Shown: piece after piece, positions 23,640 through 36,234 of the stretch | Position numbering within the stretch: position 1 is the first letter of the stretch | Layout: each line of letters opens with the position of its first letter | Source of the DNA: Branchinecta lynchi | Lineage: Eukaryota; Arthropoda; Branchiopoda; Anostraca; Branchinectidae | Reading direction: 5' to 3' | Length of the DNA: 64,000 nucleotides | Assembly: GCA_023053575.1 (NCBI GenBank) | Contig: JAKZAP010000004.1 | Coordinates: forward strand, 5,437,572-5,501,571 | The notes under the pieces: generated by a model | Told to the model about the DNA's origin: nothing | The model's database searches: none | Seen by the model: only the letters and a program-made list of their open reading frames with translations | Program-made: the position numbers and the translations under genes

Positions 23640-24105
23640 CCGGTCTTTGCCAGATCACGTTAGCATGGGATTTATCGATAATCAACCGCTTGAAAATGAA
23701 AAAAAAAAGATACCGTGGTGGTGATTTTGAGGGATTACTGCCAAACGACTAATCCACTGAGAAAATCAAGTTCAGATATGGATTAAACATGTATATGTAC
23801 CCCAATACAACTCTAATCGACTGCACAAATATTTTACTTTCCCCAAATTCTCCATTTTAACTGAATTCCGGGCGAACTACTCCGGCAAGGAAATAAAGTT
23901 AAAAAAAGGATTCAGGCCTGTCTCTTTATCCTTATATCAAACCTCTAATCGTATTCAGAAAGAACTCTTACTTTACTAAATTTCCGGCTTTGGCCAGATT
24001 TCGAGCGAACAATTTTTCCAGTAAGAAAATAAAATCCTATATGAATTCAGCGAGTATTTTTACTTCTGGTTTCTGGTTTTATCCGGCAAGAAAATAAACT
24101 TCAAC
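23640..24105 (+). repeat. Family E internal fragment
   Basis: Contains diverged ~137-bp units (TTCCGGTCTTTGCCAG, ATCCACTGAGAAAATCAAG, AATTCCGGGCGAACTACTCC) without either terminus. It abuts a family B 5' fragment. Confidence 0.6.
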
Positions 24106-24535
24106 AAGAGCTACGAACTTACATGGCACTTGTTACGATTAGGTGGTACAACAAATAGATGTGTTTGCCACAAAATACTGCCTTCACCCCCGCCCCCCCC
24201 CCAGGATCGAACCTAGAAATAAGGTATCTAGTTTCACGCGAGTCTGAGCATTTCCAGCATCACCTCGGATCAGCTAGGGCACATGTTTTATCATACTAGT
24301 TTGATCCCTAGGAGTGCCATATTATGTCCGGTACCTCTCCCCCTACAGCGGCCGAATCTGGTTTAGCCACATAAGCTCAAGTTTCACTCGAGACCAAGCT
24401 TTTAGGAAAAATCCGGTACCTACCCCCCCCCCCCCCCCACACCGTGTTCATGTCAGTTATGTCATCTAGGGCTCATGGACTCTACACATTCCAAGTTTCA
24501 TTCAAATCCCTAAACTCGTTTGACCTCGCTACGCG
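24106..24535 (+). repeat. Family B 5' fragment
   Basis: Starts CAACAAGAGCTACGAACTTA then CATGGCACTTGTTACGA. It continues with C-rich blocks and AAGTTTCAT motifs and fades out without the 3' hairpin. Confidence 0.6.
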
Positions 24536-25398
24536 AGCCACAAAATTTGTTTTAAATTAAAAACATTGTCCGATCTAATATCTATGTGTTGGTGTTCCCG
24601 AACAGCCATTTGTGATGGGTCGAGTCAAAAATTTAAATAACAAATCGAAAATTGAGTAAATAACTGGAACTTTCGACTTTGTTGCTTGGGCAAGATAACT
24701 TGTTTAGACTATAAATATGATTGTCTTCAATGCAAACAGAAAATTCTACATATTGACAACAAAGAGATTAACTACTCCTAGCAACGACAGATAATATTGT
24801 GACTGCATGTATGTACCCAAACACCAAATGTTTTGGTTGGATCCCGAAAGGGAAAATGTTCGATTTTCTTCATCCACAAAATCGGAGATTGGAGATTTCC
24901 AGTCCTCTCTGAATTCTCGTAAACATGGAATTCCATCCCTACATCGACCTTCTAGCCAGTGCGATTAGAAAATCCCTTTTGCTGAAATTATATTATACTC
25001 ACGCCTTAATTTTACCCCTTTCCCGCCCCAACATGTCTGCCAACTGGCAAATCAGAAACCACATAAATCTTTATCGAGCGAATCCTCACACCAAGTTAAA
25101 AAAAACTGCCTCAAACCCTTCTAGAGTGCTCGTGCTAAAAGACGAGCGGAGAAGCTTCATCAAGTCAGCGAGATTTTTCGATCACAAAAACAATTATACC
25201 AAGTAGCTGATTCACACTTCCCCCAAAAAATCATTGACGAATGGGCGAATGACAGTTTGGACGCGCATAACCTTTGCCCAAACCAGACATATCTATGCCT
25301 TCTATGTAAACAAAAATTCTGGACATTGATGTTAACACAGAGATTAACTAATTCGAAGCGACGAAAGATAAGAAACCATATTGACGACTGGCAAAAAC

Positions 25399-25935
25399 AA
25401 GAGCTACGAGTTCACATGACACTTGTTACGAGGAGCTGATACAAGAAAGTAAATGAGGACGTCACAAAATATCACCTTCCAACCCACTCATTATCGCCGA
25501 AACGAGACATCTAAGGCATCTGCTCGAACTTTTGATCAAGTTTCACGTTAATCCGAGCAGTTCCGGGATATGTCCGAAAGACCACTCGAAGTTCACCTCA
25601 CTGAGGTCGGATCCAGCCGGGACTAAAAAAACTGATCATCTGCGGTTTCATCGAAATCGGTCTACACGTTTGATCCCCAGGCGGGCCAAGAAATGTCCAC
25701 CCTCCACCGTGACCAGATTCTGGTACCCCCCCCCCCCCTCCAACTCCCGACCGAGGGTAGGTGTGTGCCAGACGATAAGGTGTGACAGAGGATAAACCCG
25801 TTCCAACTCTCTAACCTTGGCCGAATCCTATTCGGACACAATAGATAAACCATCTATGCATCTATTTTTTTTTGTTTACCACGCATGAAGTTTCACTTGG
25901 ATTACCCCTAGTAACTTGTGCGTGCCACAGGTCCC
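25399..25935 (+). repeat. Family B 5' fragment
   Basis: Starts AACAAGAGCTACGAGTTCAC then ATGACACTTGTTACGAGGAG. Diverged AAGTTTCA and C-rich motifs follow, with homopolymer C runs near 25726 and 25932. The 3' end is missing. Confidence 0.55.
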
Positions 25936-26734
25936 CCCCCCCCCCCTGCACGGATGATTGAATCCAGAAAACAAATGTTCCCTTCAGCATAGGGTAAACT
26001 CAGTCCAATAAGATTTCGCATGCGAAAATTCGAATCCGAAATTCGAGTTACTATGGGGAACCTTCGTGTGATGCGTCAAAATTTCGAATCGAAGGAGGAA
26101 ATTCGAATGCCAAGAAATGCGTGCCAATTTTCACGCGCCGTAGTCTGCAAGTGCCGTAAAAAGATGCAAAATTTCAAGGTAGCGGAATTTCAATTTTTCG
26201 GGCTCGCGAAGCGACAACGAGTTTTTTCAGGTCTTTACGCTAATCTTTCCGTTTAGTGGTTTGCATATATTTTCTCTATGTTATGGCTTTGGTCCAAGTT
26301 AATAAACAAATAAAAAAAAACTTAATAAAAAATTAAAACTTATAAAAAAAGCTAAAACAAAAGAAGACAACTTTATTTTTCACTTTGTGCTTTCATTAAC
26401 TTTTAGTGACAGAGAAAGACAAAGATATTATTCTACGTTTCTCCACTTTTATCTGATCCACCATAGGAATTAGGGACTGTAAAAGGCTCTCAGTATAATC
26501 TCTACGAGTTCCTAAATTATATATTCTTTCAAAAAGACAAGCCTATGATATCATCACTTAGGCTATAATGATCTTATCTAGGGTTAAGGCTCAACTTTAA
26601 AACATCGGTCAAATATTTGTTCTTATCTGACAAACAACTGATTTCTAAAGAAGACACTAAATCATTCTTATCTTAGGCCTAGGACATTTTTTTTTTTTTT
26701 TTTTTTATAATCATGCTTGCACACGCAAATGACA
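25936..26734. other. Intronic sequence with AATTCGAAT-like motifs
   Basis: Several TTCGAATC/AATTCGAA palindromic motifs lie at 26015-26110, and an oligo-T run lies at 26689-26707. No gene recognised. Confidence 0.3.
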
Positions 26735-26895
26735 CGAAGCTTATTACACTGTCAGAAGTTTCATAACAGATAACACAAGGATGCCCAGTTTAATAGATAA
26801 CACTCGGGTTGTTATCTGCTATGATTTTGCAAACGTTATGCATTACACGTTATGCATGAAAAGCTCGTAAGAAGCATTCCAGGAAGAGTAAAAAA
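26735..26895 (+). repeat. Family L repeat
   Basis: CACTGTCAGAAGTTTCATAA, CAGATAACACAAGGATGC and GTTATGCATGAAAAGC are shared with 36865-37020. Just to the right, CAGCAGAT-type inverted motifs (AGTATCTGCTGACTTTT and AAAAGTCAGCAGATG, 26907-26948) form a small hairpin. Confidence 0.5.
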
Positions 26896-26949
26896 AAAAC
26901 CAAAAGTATCTGCTGACTTTTGCGGTTTTATATAAAAGTCAGCAGATGT

Positions 26950-27460
26950 TTTTTTCGGCGGTGTTTCTGCTCTTTATGTATGCATAAGGTTCCAATGCGC
27001 AATCTGTTGAAAGAGCGCATCCTTGCGTTCTCTGTTATGAAAATTCTCACAGGGTACACGAGCAGTCAAAAATTCAAAGATTTCGCATATCCACTGCTTG
27101 ACCTGATATTAAAGAAGTCAGTTGGTCTGGCGGAAAAATGCGGTAGGAAACATTACTCAATTAACTTGGGTCGATTAAGCGTTACTATTTGAGAGGAACG
27201 TGCCTACCAAAATTTACTTCTCTCTCTAAATTCCTAATCTCAGTCATCACTATTCGCAAATCAGATTCACTGTTTACAACAAGTCCGTCAATCTAATCGG
27301 CACAATAACTTTATTATTCCAATAATAAGCTATAAGAGATAGCTCAGCGATCACAACTTTCCTTGTTAGAAATATGTTTTAATGCTGAGTAGAAATGGTG
27401 TAAAAACCTCAGGATATATTACTGAAATAAATCGACACTATCAAATATTTGGTTATTTTC
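26950..27460. other. Intronic sequence with an unsupported 90-codon open frame
   Basis: The plus-strand frame at 26920-27192 has no recognised domain or splice signals and begins inside a hairpin. Confidence 0.3.
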
Positions 27461-27501
27461 TTTTGCATGAATGAATGAATGAAGGGTTTATTTAAAAAAA
27501 A

Positions 27502-29136
27502 CAAGAGCTACGAGCTCATATGGCACTTGTTACGAGTAGGCACGGCTCGGTTATGTCAATGATATATCTAGTGTTTGCTAGGTGTCTTCCCACCAAGTTT
27601 CATCTCGATCCCTCCACTTATAGCGTTTCCAATATTTCCGGTTCTCCCCTCCAGCTCCCCCCAAAAGTCACCGGATCCGGTCCGGATTTTAAGTGGGTCG
27701 TCTGAGGTATGAGGTCTTTCCAAATATCAAGTTTCATCGAGATCCGGTCCCCCGTTCAAAAGTTATAAATACCTAAAGATTCCGGATTCCCCCTCCCTCC
27801 ACTCCCCCGACAGTGCCCGAATCGGCTCGGTCACGTCAATGATGTATCTAGTGTTTGCTAGGTGTCTTCCCACCAAGTTTCATCTCGATCCCTCCACTCA
27901 TAGCGTTTCCCAAGATTTCCGGTTGCCCCATCCAGCTCCCCCAAAAGTCACCGGATCCGGTCCAGATTTTAAGTGGGTCGTCTGAGGTGTGAGGCCTTTC
28001 CAAATATCAAGTTCCATCGAGATCCGATCACCCGTTCAAAAGTTATAAATACGTCAAGATTCCGGATTCCCCCTCCCTCCACTCCCCCCACAGTGCCCGA
28101 ATTGGCTCGGTTATGTCAATGACGTATCTAGTGTTTGCTAGGTGTCTTCACACCAAGTTTCATCTCGATCCCTCCACTCATAGCGTTTCCCAAGATTTCC
28201 GGTTGCCCCCTCCAGCTCCCCCCAAAAGTCACCGGATCCGGTCCGTATTTTAAGTGGGTCGTCTGAGGCATGAGGCCGTTCCAAATATCAAGTTTCATCG
28301 AGATCCGGTCACCCGTTCAAAAGTTATAAATACCTCAAGATTCCGGATTCCCCCTCCCTCTACTCCCCCCACAGTACCCGAATCGGCTCGGTTATGTCAA
28401 TGATGTATCTAGTGTTTGCTAGGTGTCTTCCCACGAAGTTTCATCTCGATCCCTCCACTCATAGCGTTTCCCAAGATTTCCGGTTGCCCCCTCCAGCTCC
28501 CCCCAAAAGTCACCGGATCCGGTCCGGATTTTAAGTAGGTCGTCTGAGGGATGAGGTCTTTCCAAATATCAAGTTCCATCGAGATCCGATCACCCGTTCA
28601 AAAGTTATAAATACCTCAAGATTCCGGATTCCCCCTCCCTCTACTCCCCCCCACAGTGCCCGAATCGGCTCGGATATGTCAATGATGTATCTAGTGTTTG
28701 CTAGGTGTCTTCCCACCAAGTTTCATCTCGATCCCTCCACTCATAGCGTTTCCCAAGATTTCCGGTTGCCGCCTCCAGCTCCCCCCAAAAGTCACCGGAT
28801 CCGGTCCGGATTTTAAGTGGGTCGTCTGAGGCATGAGGTCGTTCCAAATATCAAGTTTCATCGAGATCCGATCACCCGTTCAAAAGTTAAAAATACCTCA
28901 AGATTCCGGATTCCCCCTCCCTCCACTCCCCCCACGGTGCTCGGATCGGGGAAGTGACTATTTCCAACTTAATCATTTGGGGTCCCTGATATGCCTGCCA
29001 AGTTTTATCGTCCTAGCTTATCTGGAAGTGCCCGAACTAGCAAAACCTGGACAGACCGACAGACCGACAGACCGACGGACGGACAGAAATTGCGATCGCT
29101 ATATGGCACTTGGCCGAAGGGCAAGTGCCATAAAAA
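27502..29136 (+). repeat. Family B element with ~281-bp tandem array
   Basis: This copy is complete: it starts ACAAGAGCTACGAGCTCATA, carries about five to six ~281-bp units identical in structure to those at 5813-7911, then AAGTTTTATCGTCCTAGC, a (GACAGACC)n tract and the 3' hairpin ATGGCACTTGGCCGAAGGGC AAGTGCCAT, ending TAAAAA. It sits directly after a (GAAT)n/LINE-tail-like stretch. It has fewer units than the 5.8-kb copy, so array length varies between copies. Confidence 0.9.
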
Positions 29137-29259
29137 CTAGAATCTTCAATGCCCAGAGGCGAACAAGTAAGGGACTAATTACCTTCGAAACAAAACCCAA
29201 CAACATTCATACAGGATAGCAGGTGCATGTTGCTGGAATTACTTTGAGCAAGCCCAGAA

Positions 29260-29538
29260 CAGGGGTGTCACGACTGGGGGTGGAGGGGAGGGACCCCCCC
29301 CCCCCCCCAATGCTGTCGGCCAGTCGGTTAAAAATAACCGAGTCGGCGCGAATTAAAGCACCGCGATTTTTCGTCAGAACAGTTGATTTTTTCATGAAAA
29401 CAGTCGGTTTTTCAAAAATGTAATTTTTGCTGTTGAAAACAGTTGTTTTTCTGCAGAAAAAGTCGTTAAAAATTACCAGCCAGTCAATAAATGCCTCGTC
29501 CCCCCCCCCCCCCAAACATTTTGGCTAGTAACACCTTG
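29260..29538. mobile_element. 279-bp hAT MITE
   Basis: Ends CAGGGGTGTCACGAC and the inverse of CAAGGTGTTACTAGC are imperfectly complementary, and the 8-bp duplication GCCCAGAA flanks both sides (29252-29259 and 29539-29546). The interior alternates short AACAGTCGGTTTTT / GAAAAAGTCG motifs between two C-homopolymer blocks. No coding content. Confidence 0.9.
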
Positions 29539-29572
29539 GCCCAGAATGTCAATTCGACGCAATGAGATGATA

Positions 29573-30065
29573 AACAGTACAGTACCGAATAGGTCTGACA
29601 TGCGACAGTCTAATTACAGACTACTTATTCACTCGAACAGGCCTGAAAATCCGATCAAAATGCGTTACTTCATCTGTCCGCTATCCACAGATAATCGATT
29701 TCATCGAGCGAACTTTTTTGGTACATGTATGTGCTTGGCCCTCCATGGTTGAAATATTCAGCAACAATAAACTGGAAATGGCATACTTCTTGCAAGACAT
29801 ATCTTCTCATCCCTTTCCTACTTTCTCCAGCCGTGACTTTTCCGAGCTTAGAAGCTTTAACCATAGAAATTCAGGCTTTGCTGAAATTCAAATTCTGGGT
29901 GAAATTTGGGTTGTCGTGCAAGCAGTGCACATTCTGAATGTTATTACTTAAAAACCCTAGGTGAAAAAAATACAAAATCCCTTAGATAAGTCAAAATAAT
30001 TCAGTGTATTCAAATATCAGATGTAAAAATAAGATGCCTTAAGTTAAACTTTAAGATATACACTA
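29573..30065 (+). repeat. Family I repeat
   Basis: Shares AAAATGCGTTACTTC, GTCCGCTATC, TTGCAAGACATAT, CTTCAGA-like and AATAATTCAGTGTATTCAAATATCAGATGT motifs, in order, with the reverse of 61083-61570. No coding content seen. Confidence 0.6.
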
Positions 30066-30331
30066 ACAATTATTTCTTTCTTCCTTTGTGCATGAAGTTG
30101 TTCCCTGACGGGTGAAGAAAATTCGCGTTACAAAAAATAGTGGTTATTAGTTCTCTGATGAATTTTGGAAAAAACATCTAAACCGAGTGTTCCCATGTTC
30201 CTTCTCACTAAATATCTCAACATAACACCGGAAAACTGTGCAACACATTTGTTTGTGGACATAAGAGTAAGAGATCAAGTCCGATATCAGAAGTTTCGCA
30301 ACCGGGGGTAGGGGCGTGAGGGCGTACTTAC

Positions 30332-30460
30332 CCGCCACAGCTTTGCTTCTTTCCTGAACTTGCTGTGCAATGATTTTGTTCAAGTTTAACAAATGCTCCC
30401 TCTGTCTCTGTTCCCCTTTTATTCCACTTGATTCGCTGCTGTCCGCATGGTCTCTCAAGG
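30332..30460 (-). CDS. Coding exon of PLEKHA5/6/7-like gene, short coiled coil
   Basis: The minus strand has an acceptor rich in T and C ending TTTCAG, 129 nt of coding sequence and a GCGG|GTAAGT donor. Phase is 1 in and 1 out. After completing an Ala codon it reads LRDHADSSESSGIKGEQRQR and then EHLLNLNKIIAQQVQERSKA VA. The heptad-like EQRQREHLLNLNKIIAQQVQERSK is predicted to be a short helix or coiled coil, consistent with the C-terminal helical segment of PLEKHA-type proteins. The terminal G joins AG at 1645-1644 to give Glu. The intron that follows is about 28.7 kb and is packed with transposable elements. Confidence 0.86.
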
Positions 30461-31343
30461 CTGAAAGAAATAATATTAATAAATACAATGAAAAAATGAA
30501 ATATGTTTTCTCTCCAATCACGCGTTCGGGGGAACAGCACAACCACGACCAAATAGTTTTCTATCTCATAACTAACTTTTCTTGAAACCTCCTTCTACTG
30601 GGATTCGTGAGTTGTTTTTACGAAACTTCACCTTAACTTCTCCGTGTTTTCTATTCCTCTGTCAAACCTCAAGATTTTGGTAAATTCGTTGGAAAACAGA
30701 CAACTTTACATTTCTATTAAATCTGCCTAAGACAAATTGTTTTCGTCAAATCCAGTGAAAAGTCACGACTTGAATGGGACTAAGTGTAGACTAAGGTTCA
30801 AAATATGAATACATTAGAGGTATGTTACTTTGAACGTCGCCGACGGATATGTGAAAAACAAACTTAGCAAATATTTTGCACTGTACTGAGCTCTAACGGC
30901 AATTTCAGTAAAGTTAAGACCACAATGAAGCCACATACTGCTATTCTTGACTGATGTGCTCTTTGTTTGACAGTTTATGCTGCACTCTTTCCCTGCCAGG
31001 TCACGGGCAACTAGGTTAGCTACAACCTCCCTGTCTTGGTATCCCTAGAATAAATGTGTTTGTCAAATATCTTCCTGTTCTTCTATACTGACGTGCTTTC
31101 AAAGCTCTTGGATGTTGTGTTTTTGAATAGTTGTGTATTTTGAACGATGTCTGCGTTGTCTTCTTCTTTCATGGTGTAAGCTCACGTTGGTGCATAAAAG
31201 TCAAATACATAAATAAATAAATTGTGTGTATTGCAGAGGAACTATCACGGTATCGATTAAGCACCAAACTCTGTAGTTGTTTTAATTCCATCGTACAAAT
31301 CCTTCTTTGCGAGGGGTAAAATAACAAACAACAAAAGAAAAAT
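30461..31343. other. Intron between exons 37347-37467 and 30332-30460, unique-looking part
   Basis: The polypyrimidine tract and acceptor of the exon at 30332-30460 lie at its left edge. Otherwise no repeat or gene was recognised. An AAATAAATAAATAAA stretch is near 31208. Confidence 0.35.
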
Positions 31344-32822
31344 AAGTGCGCAAGGGCTCAGACGTGGAGTGTGAAAGTAAATGTTTATCATATTTTATAT
31401 ACACACAGCTTATATACAAGACATTTCATATCCCCAATAATCAAACAAGTATTGAAATAACCTAATTTGTAATCATCCACCTTTAAAAGCTTTAAATGTG
31501 AACAAACCGCAAGTATAAATCCAAAGAAATGTTGAAGATCTTGCACGAACCGCTTGAGCCAGTCCGATCCTTCTCTTTTCCATCAGGAAGGTAATAACAA
31601 CTTGAATAAACCAAATAGTAGCAGCCTAATACCCCCTATGTCACAATTCACTAAGAACGGCATATCATCGATCGTATGACAAAACAGTCTTGTTTCCAAC
31701 TGTTCGATAAAGGTTAAAGTACGACGCGTCGTCTTATTTGTTGCCGTTGCACCAAAATCTTCATCTATAGATAGATCTCCCCAAATATACAAGAGATGGA
31801 CTTGAGACCTGTCATAGACGAACTTAACCCATAGGAAATCGGCGCCCAGCTACCGATGAACGGGAGGGGGGGGGGGCATTAAAATGCGTATTTATATATC
31901 TATTTCGTCAAGTATACCAGCTTAGAGGTTGATTCCAGTCACGGGTCAAAAACTTTTTTCATGGGCAATTTGGGCCGACTTTGCCCATGAGCTTTGAAGT
32001 ACACCGCATGGTCTCATTGGTTGTTGTTACACATCTGCATCTATACATACATATCCACAAGTATACGAGACTTGAACTCGCGACATGTCATAGACGAACG
32101 TAACTCATGGAAAATCTGTGCCCAGTACCCATGAACGGGACGGTGCGGGGAGGGGGGGGGGGGGCATCAAATTGCTTACATACACCTAAATATCCTCTAC
32201 TCTACCAGCTTAGTGTTTGATTCCAGTCACGGGTCAAAACTTAACTCATGGGCAAATTGGGCCCACTTTCCCATGATGGTGTGGCATATAAATCCCCAAC
32301 CCTATGATCCAATAGCAAAAAGGAATTTCATCGCCCTATCTCCAGTTACTGTCAAGCTAAAAACATAAAAGCAATCTGGGCCCAATCGCCCCTTAACCAA
32401 GTGGGGGTGGGGTTGGGACCCTCAAAAAGAAAACAGAGACCCCAATGCTGACAAACCTACCAGGTTTCAACTTGATACATGTTGATTCCTGTCACGGGTA
32501 ACGAACTTTACTCCTGGGTAATCTGGGCCCAGTTGCCCAGGAACGGGATTGGTGGGGAGGTGCAAATTTAAAATTAGTTTCCCAGCCCCATGATCTAAGT
32601 AAAATGAATTTCATCGTCTTATGTCCAACTCATGTCAAGTTAGTAACATTCTTTACTGGGCAATCTGTGCCCATTTGCCCCCCAATCGGGTGGGTGTGGG
32701 GGATGGCACAACTAGACCCTAATACCCACAAGTGTACCAAGTTTAAAAATCTGGTAGAAACCGAAAGCTGAAAGCTGCTACAGCGCTCGCAAAAGTGGAC
32801 TGTTCCATGGAACACTCCCCTA
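31344..32822 (+). repeat. Family F element, uninterrupted copy
   Basis: Starts AAGTGCGCAAGGGCTCAGAC GTGGAGTGTGAAAG and ends CAGCGCTCGCAAAAGTGGAC...GGAACACTCCCCTAA. Interior units repeat TGGGCAA.TGGGCCCA with G or C homopolymers. It gives the uninterrupted reference for the copy at 38113. The ends form an imperfect inverted repeat (TGGAGTGT at the left, ACACTCC at the right). Confidence 0.8.
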
Positions 32823-33859
32823 ATGAAAGAAATTCATTGTTAAAGGGTTCATTCATCAATCTGCAATATGACAAATCAAGGCCAGGTCTCGATCTTGTGT
32901 GAAAAGTTCACACTCCAGCATTAGATTCTCTGGGTCGAATAGCCGTAATATAGTAGACTACACAGTATTTATAATGAACGATATTTTATTTTAATGTTGT
33001 TAAAAAAAATCCGATCGTAGCCTATCGACTTATTCCGCAGGCAAACAAAGATAATAAGTCCAAGACAAAAGTTTTCGATGTCGTCCCCAGCTGGCGTGTT
33101 GGGTCTTCCCAGACCCGTCAATACTGGCTTTGCCGGGGACAGAAAGGGAATTAATACTGACCCTGAACAATATTCGTCTCGACAGAGATTTCGGCGGATT
33201 TTGAATCTCTTGGCGATATCTGCGCTGCGTAACAAGAAAGATCAAAGATGCGGAAAAAGCGCTTATAATCCGTAGGTGAAAAACGAAGCGATGGAGAAGA
33301 GACCGGATTTCTGGAACGATTCTGTAGGGGAGCTAGGAACAATGTAAAAATCAGAAAAAAGTCCGTCAAGGTAGGTGGGTCGGGAACAATGGTTGAGTCG
33401 CTTAGCGGAACCGAACTTTTCGTTGGTAAAAGCAGGGAATACTGGAAACAAAACTGGAAAGACTTGACGGTGGAACATCTCTGGCCTGTATTAAGTTTGA
33501 TCAAAGTTTAGCAAAGTCAAGTCAACCCGGTTCCGCACCTTTCTCTCCGACCGCTGCTCACCAGCGATGACTGAAATCAAAACAGGGATCCTGCCTCAGA
33601 ACAGAGATCCTGACTTACATTCCTTCAGCCGAAGGTGACGGCAAATCATACTTGAAGATATTTGACTCAAATAAAAAGTAGCTGACGTATCGGTGAAAGG
33701 AATTCCGGTATACTGGGAAGGAATTTAGTCGGCAACGCTTGTAAAAAATACAAAAAAAAAGTCTAGCTAGCTTTTGAGAGCAGCAATCATCAATACTGAA
33801 GTTATAAACGCTATCAACAACATTTTGTTGACTAGCGTAATTTAATTCTGTAGCATTCG
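32823..33859. other. Intronic sequence, nothing recognised
   Basis: Open frames at 33030-33504 on the minus strand lack consistent splice sites. Confidence 0.3.
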
Positions 33860-34472
33860 GTGGTCAGATCGGGAAGTTGACTATTTCCAGGTCGATCTGG
33901 TTGGGTCACTAGCTTGCCTGCCAAGTTTCGTTATCCTAGCCCACCTGGAAGTAACTTAACGCCACGTCACCAGAATTCCGGAACCCCCTCCAACTCCCCC
34001 CACAGCCGGTCCGGTTCTGTCAATGATGTACCGAGGGCTTGTGCTTGTTCTTCGCACCAAGTTTCATCCCGATCGCTCGACTCTAAGCGTGTCACATGAT
34101 TTCCGGTTCCCCCCTCCGACTCCCCCCCCCCACATCCATCGGATTCAGTCCGGACTTGAAAGGGGACATATCTGGACAACCAAATATCAAGTTTAATTAA
34201 GTTCCAGTCACCCGTTCGAAAGTTATGCATGTCACTAAATTCCGGATTCCGGCTCCCCTCCCTCCCCCCACGATGGTCGGATTGGACAAGTGACTATTTC
34301 CAAGTTAGTTTGGTCGGGTCCCTAATACGCCTGCCAAGTTTCATCGTCCTAGCACATCTGGAAGTACCCTAACTCGCAAACACCGGACTAACCGACCGGC
34401 CGACCGACAGACAGACCGACGGAAAAGTGATCAGTATATGGCTCTTGGCCGGAAGGCAAGTGCCATAAAAAA
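33860..34472 (+). repeat. Family B 3' part
   Basis: Contains the family unit AAGTTTCATCGTCCTAGC, the (CCGAC)n tract and the 3' end GGCAAGTGCCATAAAAA at 34455-34471. The 5' end is missing. Confidence 0.7.
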
Positions 34473-34924
34473 ACGGAGGTGCCGACCACGTAAGAGTACA
34501 GTCTGCTGAGACATCATCACCGACGAGACCAAGACCAGAACAACAAAAATTCTGGCACAGTCTACTCTCTCCCAATTTTTTCAAAACCAAATACTTGACA
34601 AGAAATATTTGAATTTATCGGCCAGTCCTGGCTCAGTCTGTCAGGAATCTCTGATTTTCGGACAGGCCAAAGCTTATACCGATTTTGGCTCAAGTTTTAG
34701 CTAAGCCTCTTCAAGTGAATAAGTGCTTCTCAATTAGATTTTCGTATTTCAGCTGAATGCGGTGAAGTAGCCTACAAGTATAAGAAAGAATCCGCAAAAA
34801 AAAAAGTATGTTCAGAAATTATTCTAAGGTATCTTGAGTGAATTCTTCAACGACAAAATTCAATGACAGGACTATTCGTGTTTTATACAAAAAGTCTACA
34901 TATCTTCAGAGTCTATAAATATTT

Positions 34925-35215
34925 CATTATTTTGATTCGTTAAATATTTTCAGCCGTGTCTTTATCTACAAGTTGTTACTCCGCTGTATCTAAAAGCGAG
35001 TTGTAAAATAAATTTTTTCATCATTATTCGCTTATTATTCAACAGTAAGTAAAACACAAAAATACGGTCAATGAGTCTAAAAGCAATTCGCTATTTTGAT
35101 TTGTTGAATGTTTCCTTTCGTATCTTTATAAATCTTCCGTTACTCCGCTGCATTCAAATGTAAATAAATTTGTATTGTTATTATTCGCTTGTACTTTCGA
35201 TAGTAACTGACATTC
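34925..35215 (+). repeat. Two-copy repeat, LINE-tail-like
   Basis: GTTACTCCGCTGTATCTAAA and GTTACTCCGCTGCATTCAAA, each leading into TAAATAAA-like A/T-rich tails and TTATTCGCTT, recur about 165 bp apart. A weaker relative is near 48720. It may represent LINE 3' ends. Confidence 0.4.
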
Positions 35216-36234
35216 ATGGTCACTTGGAACAAACATTTCTTTAGCGTTTCTTTCTATAGTATTTAGGGTGGGGATTTCTTTAGATCAAATTCAGATTGAT
35301 AATTAGCCTAAGGGCAGATTGTTTACCAGTAGTATTTCGAAGGAAATACTTGAGTAAGACTAGAAGTGCCATGTATTCCTTACTTTAGTCCGATGTGCGG
35401 TAAAATGTATAATAAAATTAATTAATGGGCGAATGCCAGGAATTAAAAGACCTGAGGAAGGAAACAATTGGGGGAATGGGGTAGGGGGTACAGTTTAAAC
35501 AAATATTGAAAAGTAGAAGTTTTAGAGACGTAAGAAATTTGGGAAGATTCTTTAAGGTGGCTATGGGGCACAAGGAAATTCGTTTGTAAATAGATGTTGA
35601 GGTTATGTTTTTGTTTTGTTGTTTCCATGGCCCTTTGAGCTTTGACGGAAATAAATCTGATCTTATTGAACATGTTTCTTTTTTAATGGAATCCCAGCTG
35701 GATAAACCTTCGGACTGACGCCACTGTGCTCGTCAAAATTCTTTAAGCGACATTCAGAATCTAGGCTTTCTCCAACTAAGCGAGTTTTTAACTGATATTC
35801 ATCATTTTCGACTAAGTAATGAACTCCCGGGCCTTCAACCCCCCCCCCCCTCGCCCAGTACCTCATTCACATCTGAATAGGACACCCGCTGGTCCATTTA
35901 ACAAAAAAAATGTCCTGACTTCTCAGATTCAATAAGCGTCTTCGCTTCGTCTCATGAGCTGAGCGATTTCCGATATCACTGAGCCCCGGAAATCGGGTAA
36001 AAACAGTAATGGATTTTTCCCCTGATCCAAATAGTTCCTTTTCAGGGCTGACTGGATGTGGCGTTGAGGTTCGACAGCTTGGCACACAGCACGCGTTTTG
36101 TCGTCACTGCAGTTTCTTTTCACGGAAACGAAAATTGAACTGCGAGTGCAAAATAAAAAAAAAATCATTTAAGTTATTCGAAGGAGTAAATTCATATCTG
36201 AAGGTGCTAAACGGAAAAGTTAGCTCAGATGTAT
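35216..36234. other. Intronic sequence, nothing recognised
   Basis: A C-homopolymer lies near 35840. No exon or repeat family recognised. Confidence 0.3.

Noticed and set aside
33151..33504. 117-codon minus-strand frame
   Set aside because: Ser/Phe/Pro-rich with no domain. No acceptor-donor pair keeps phase with the exons at 37347 and 30332, which already join correctly.
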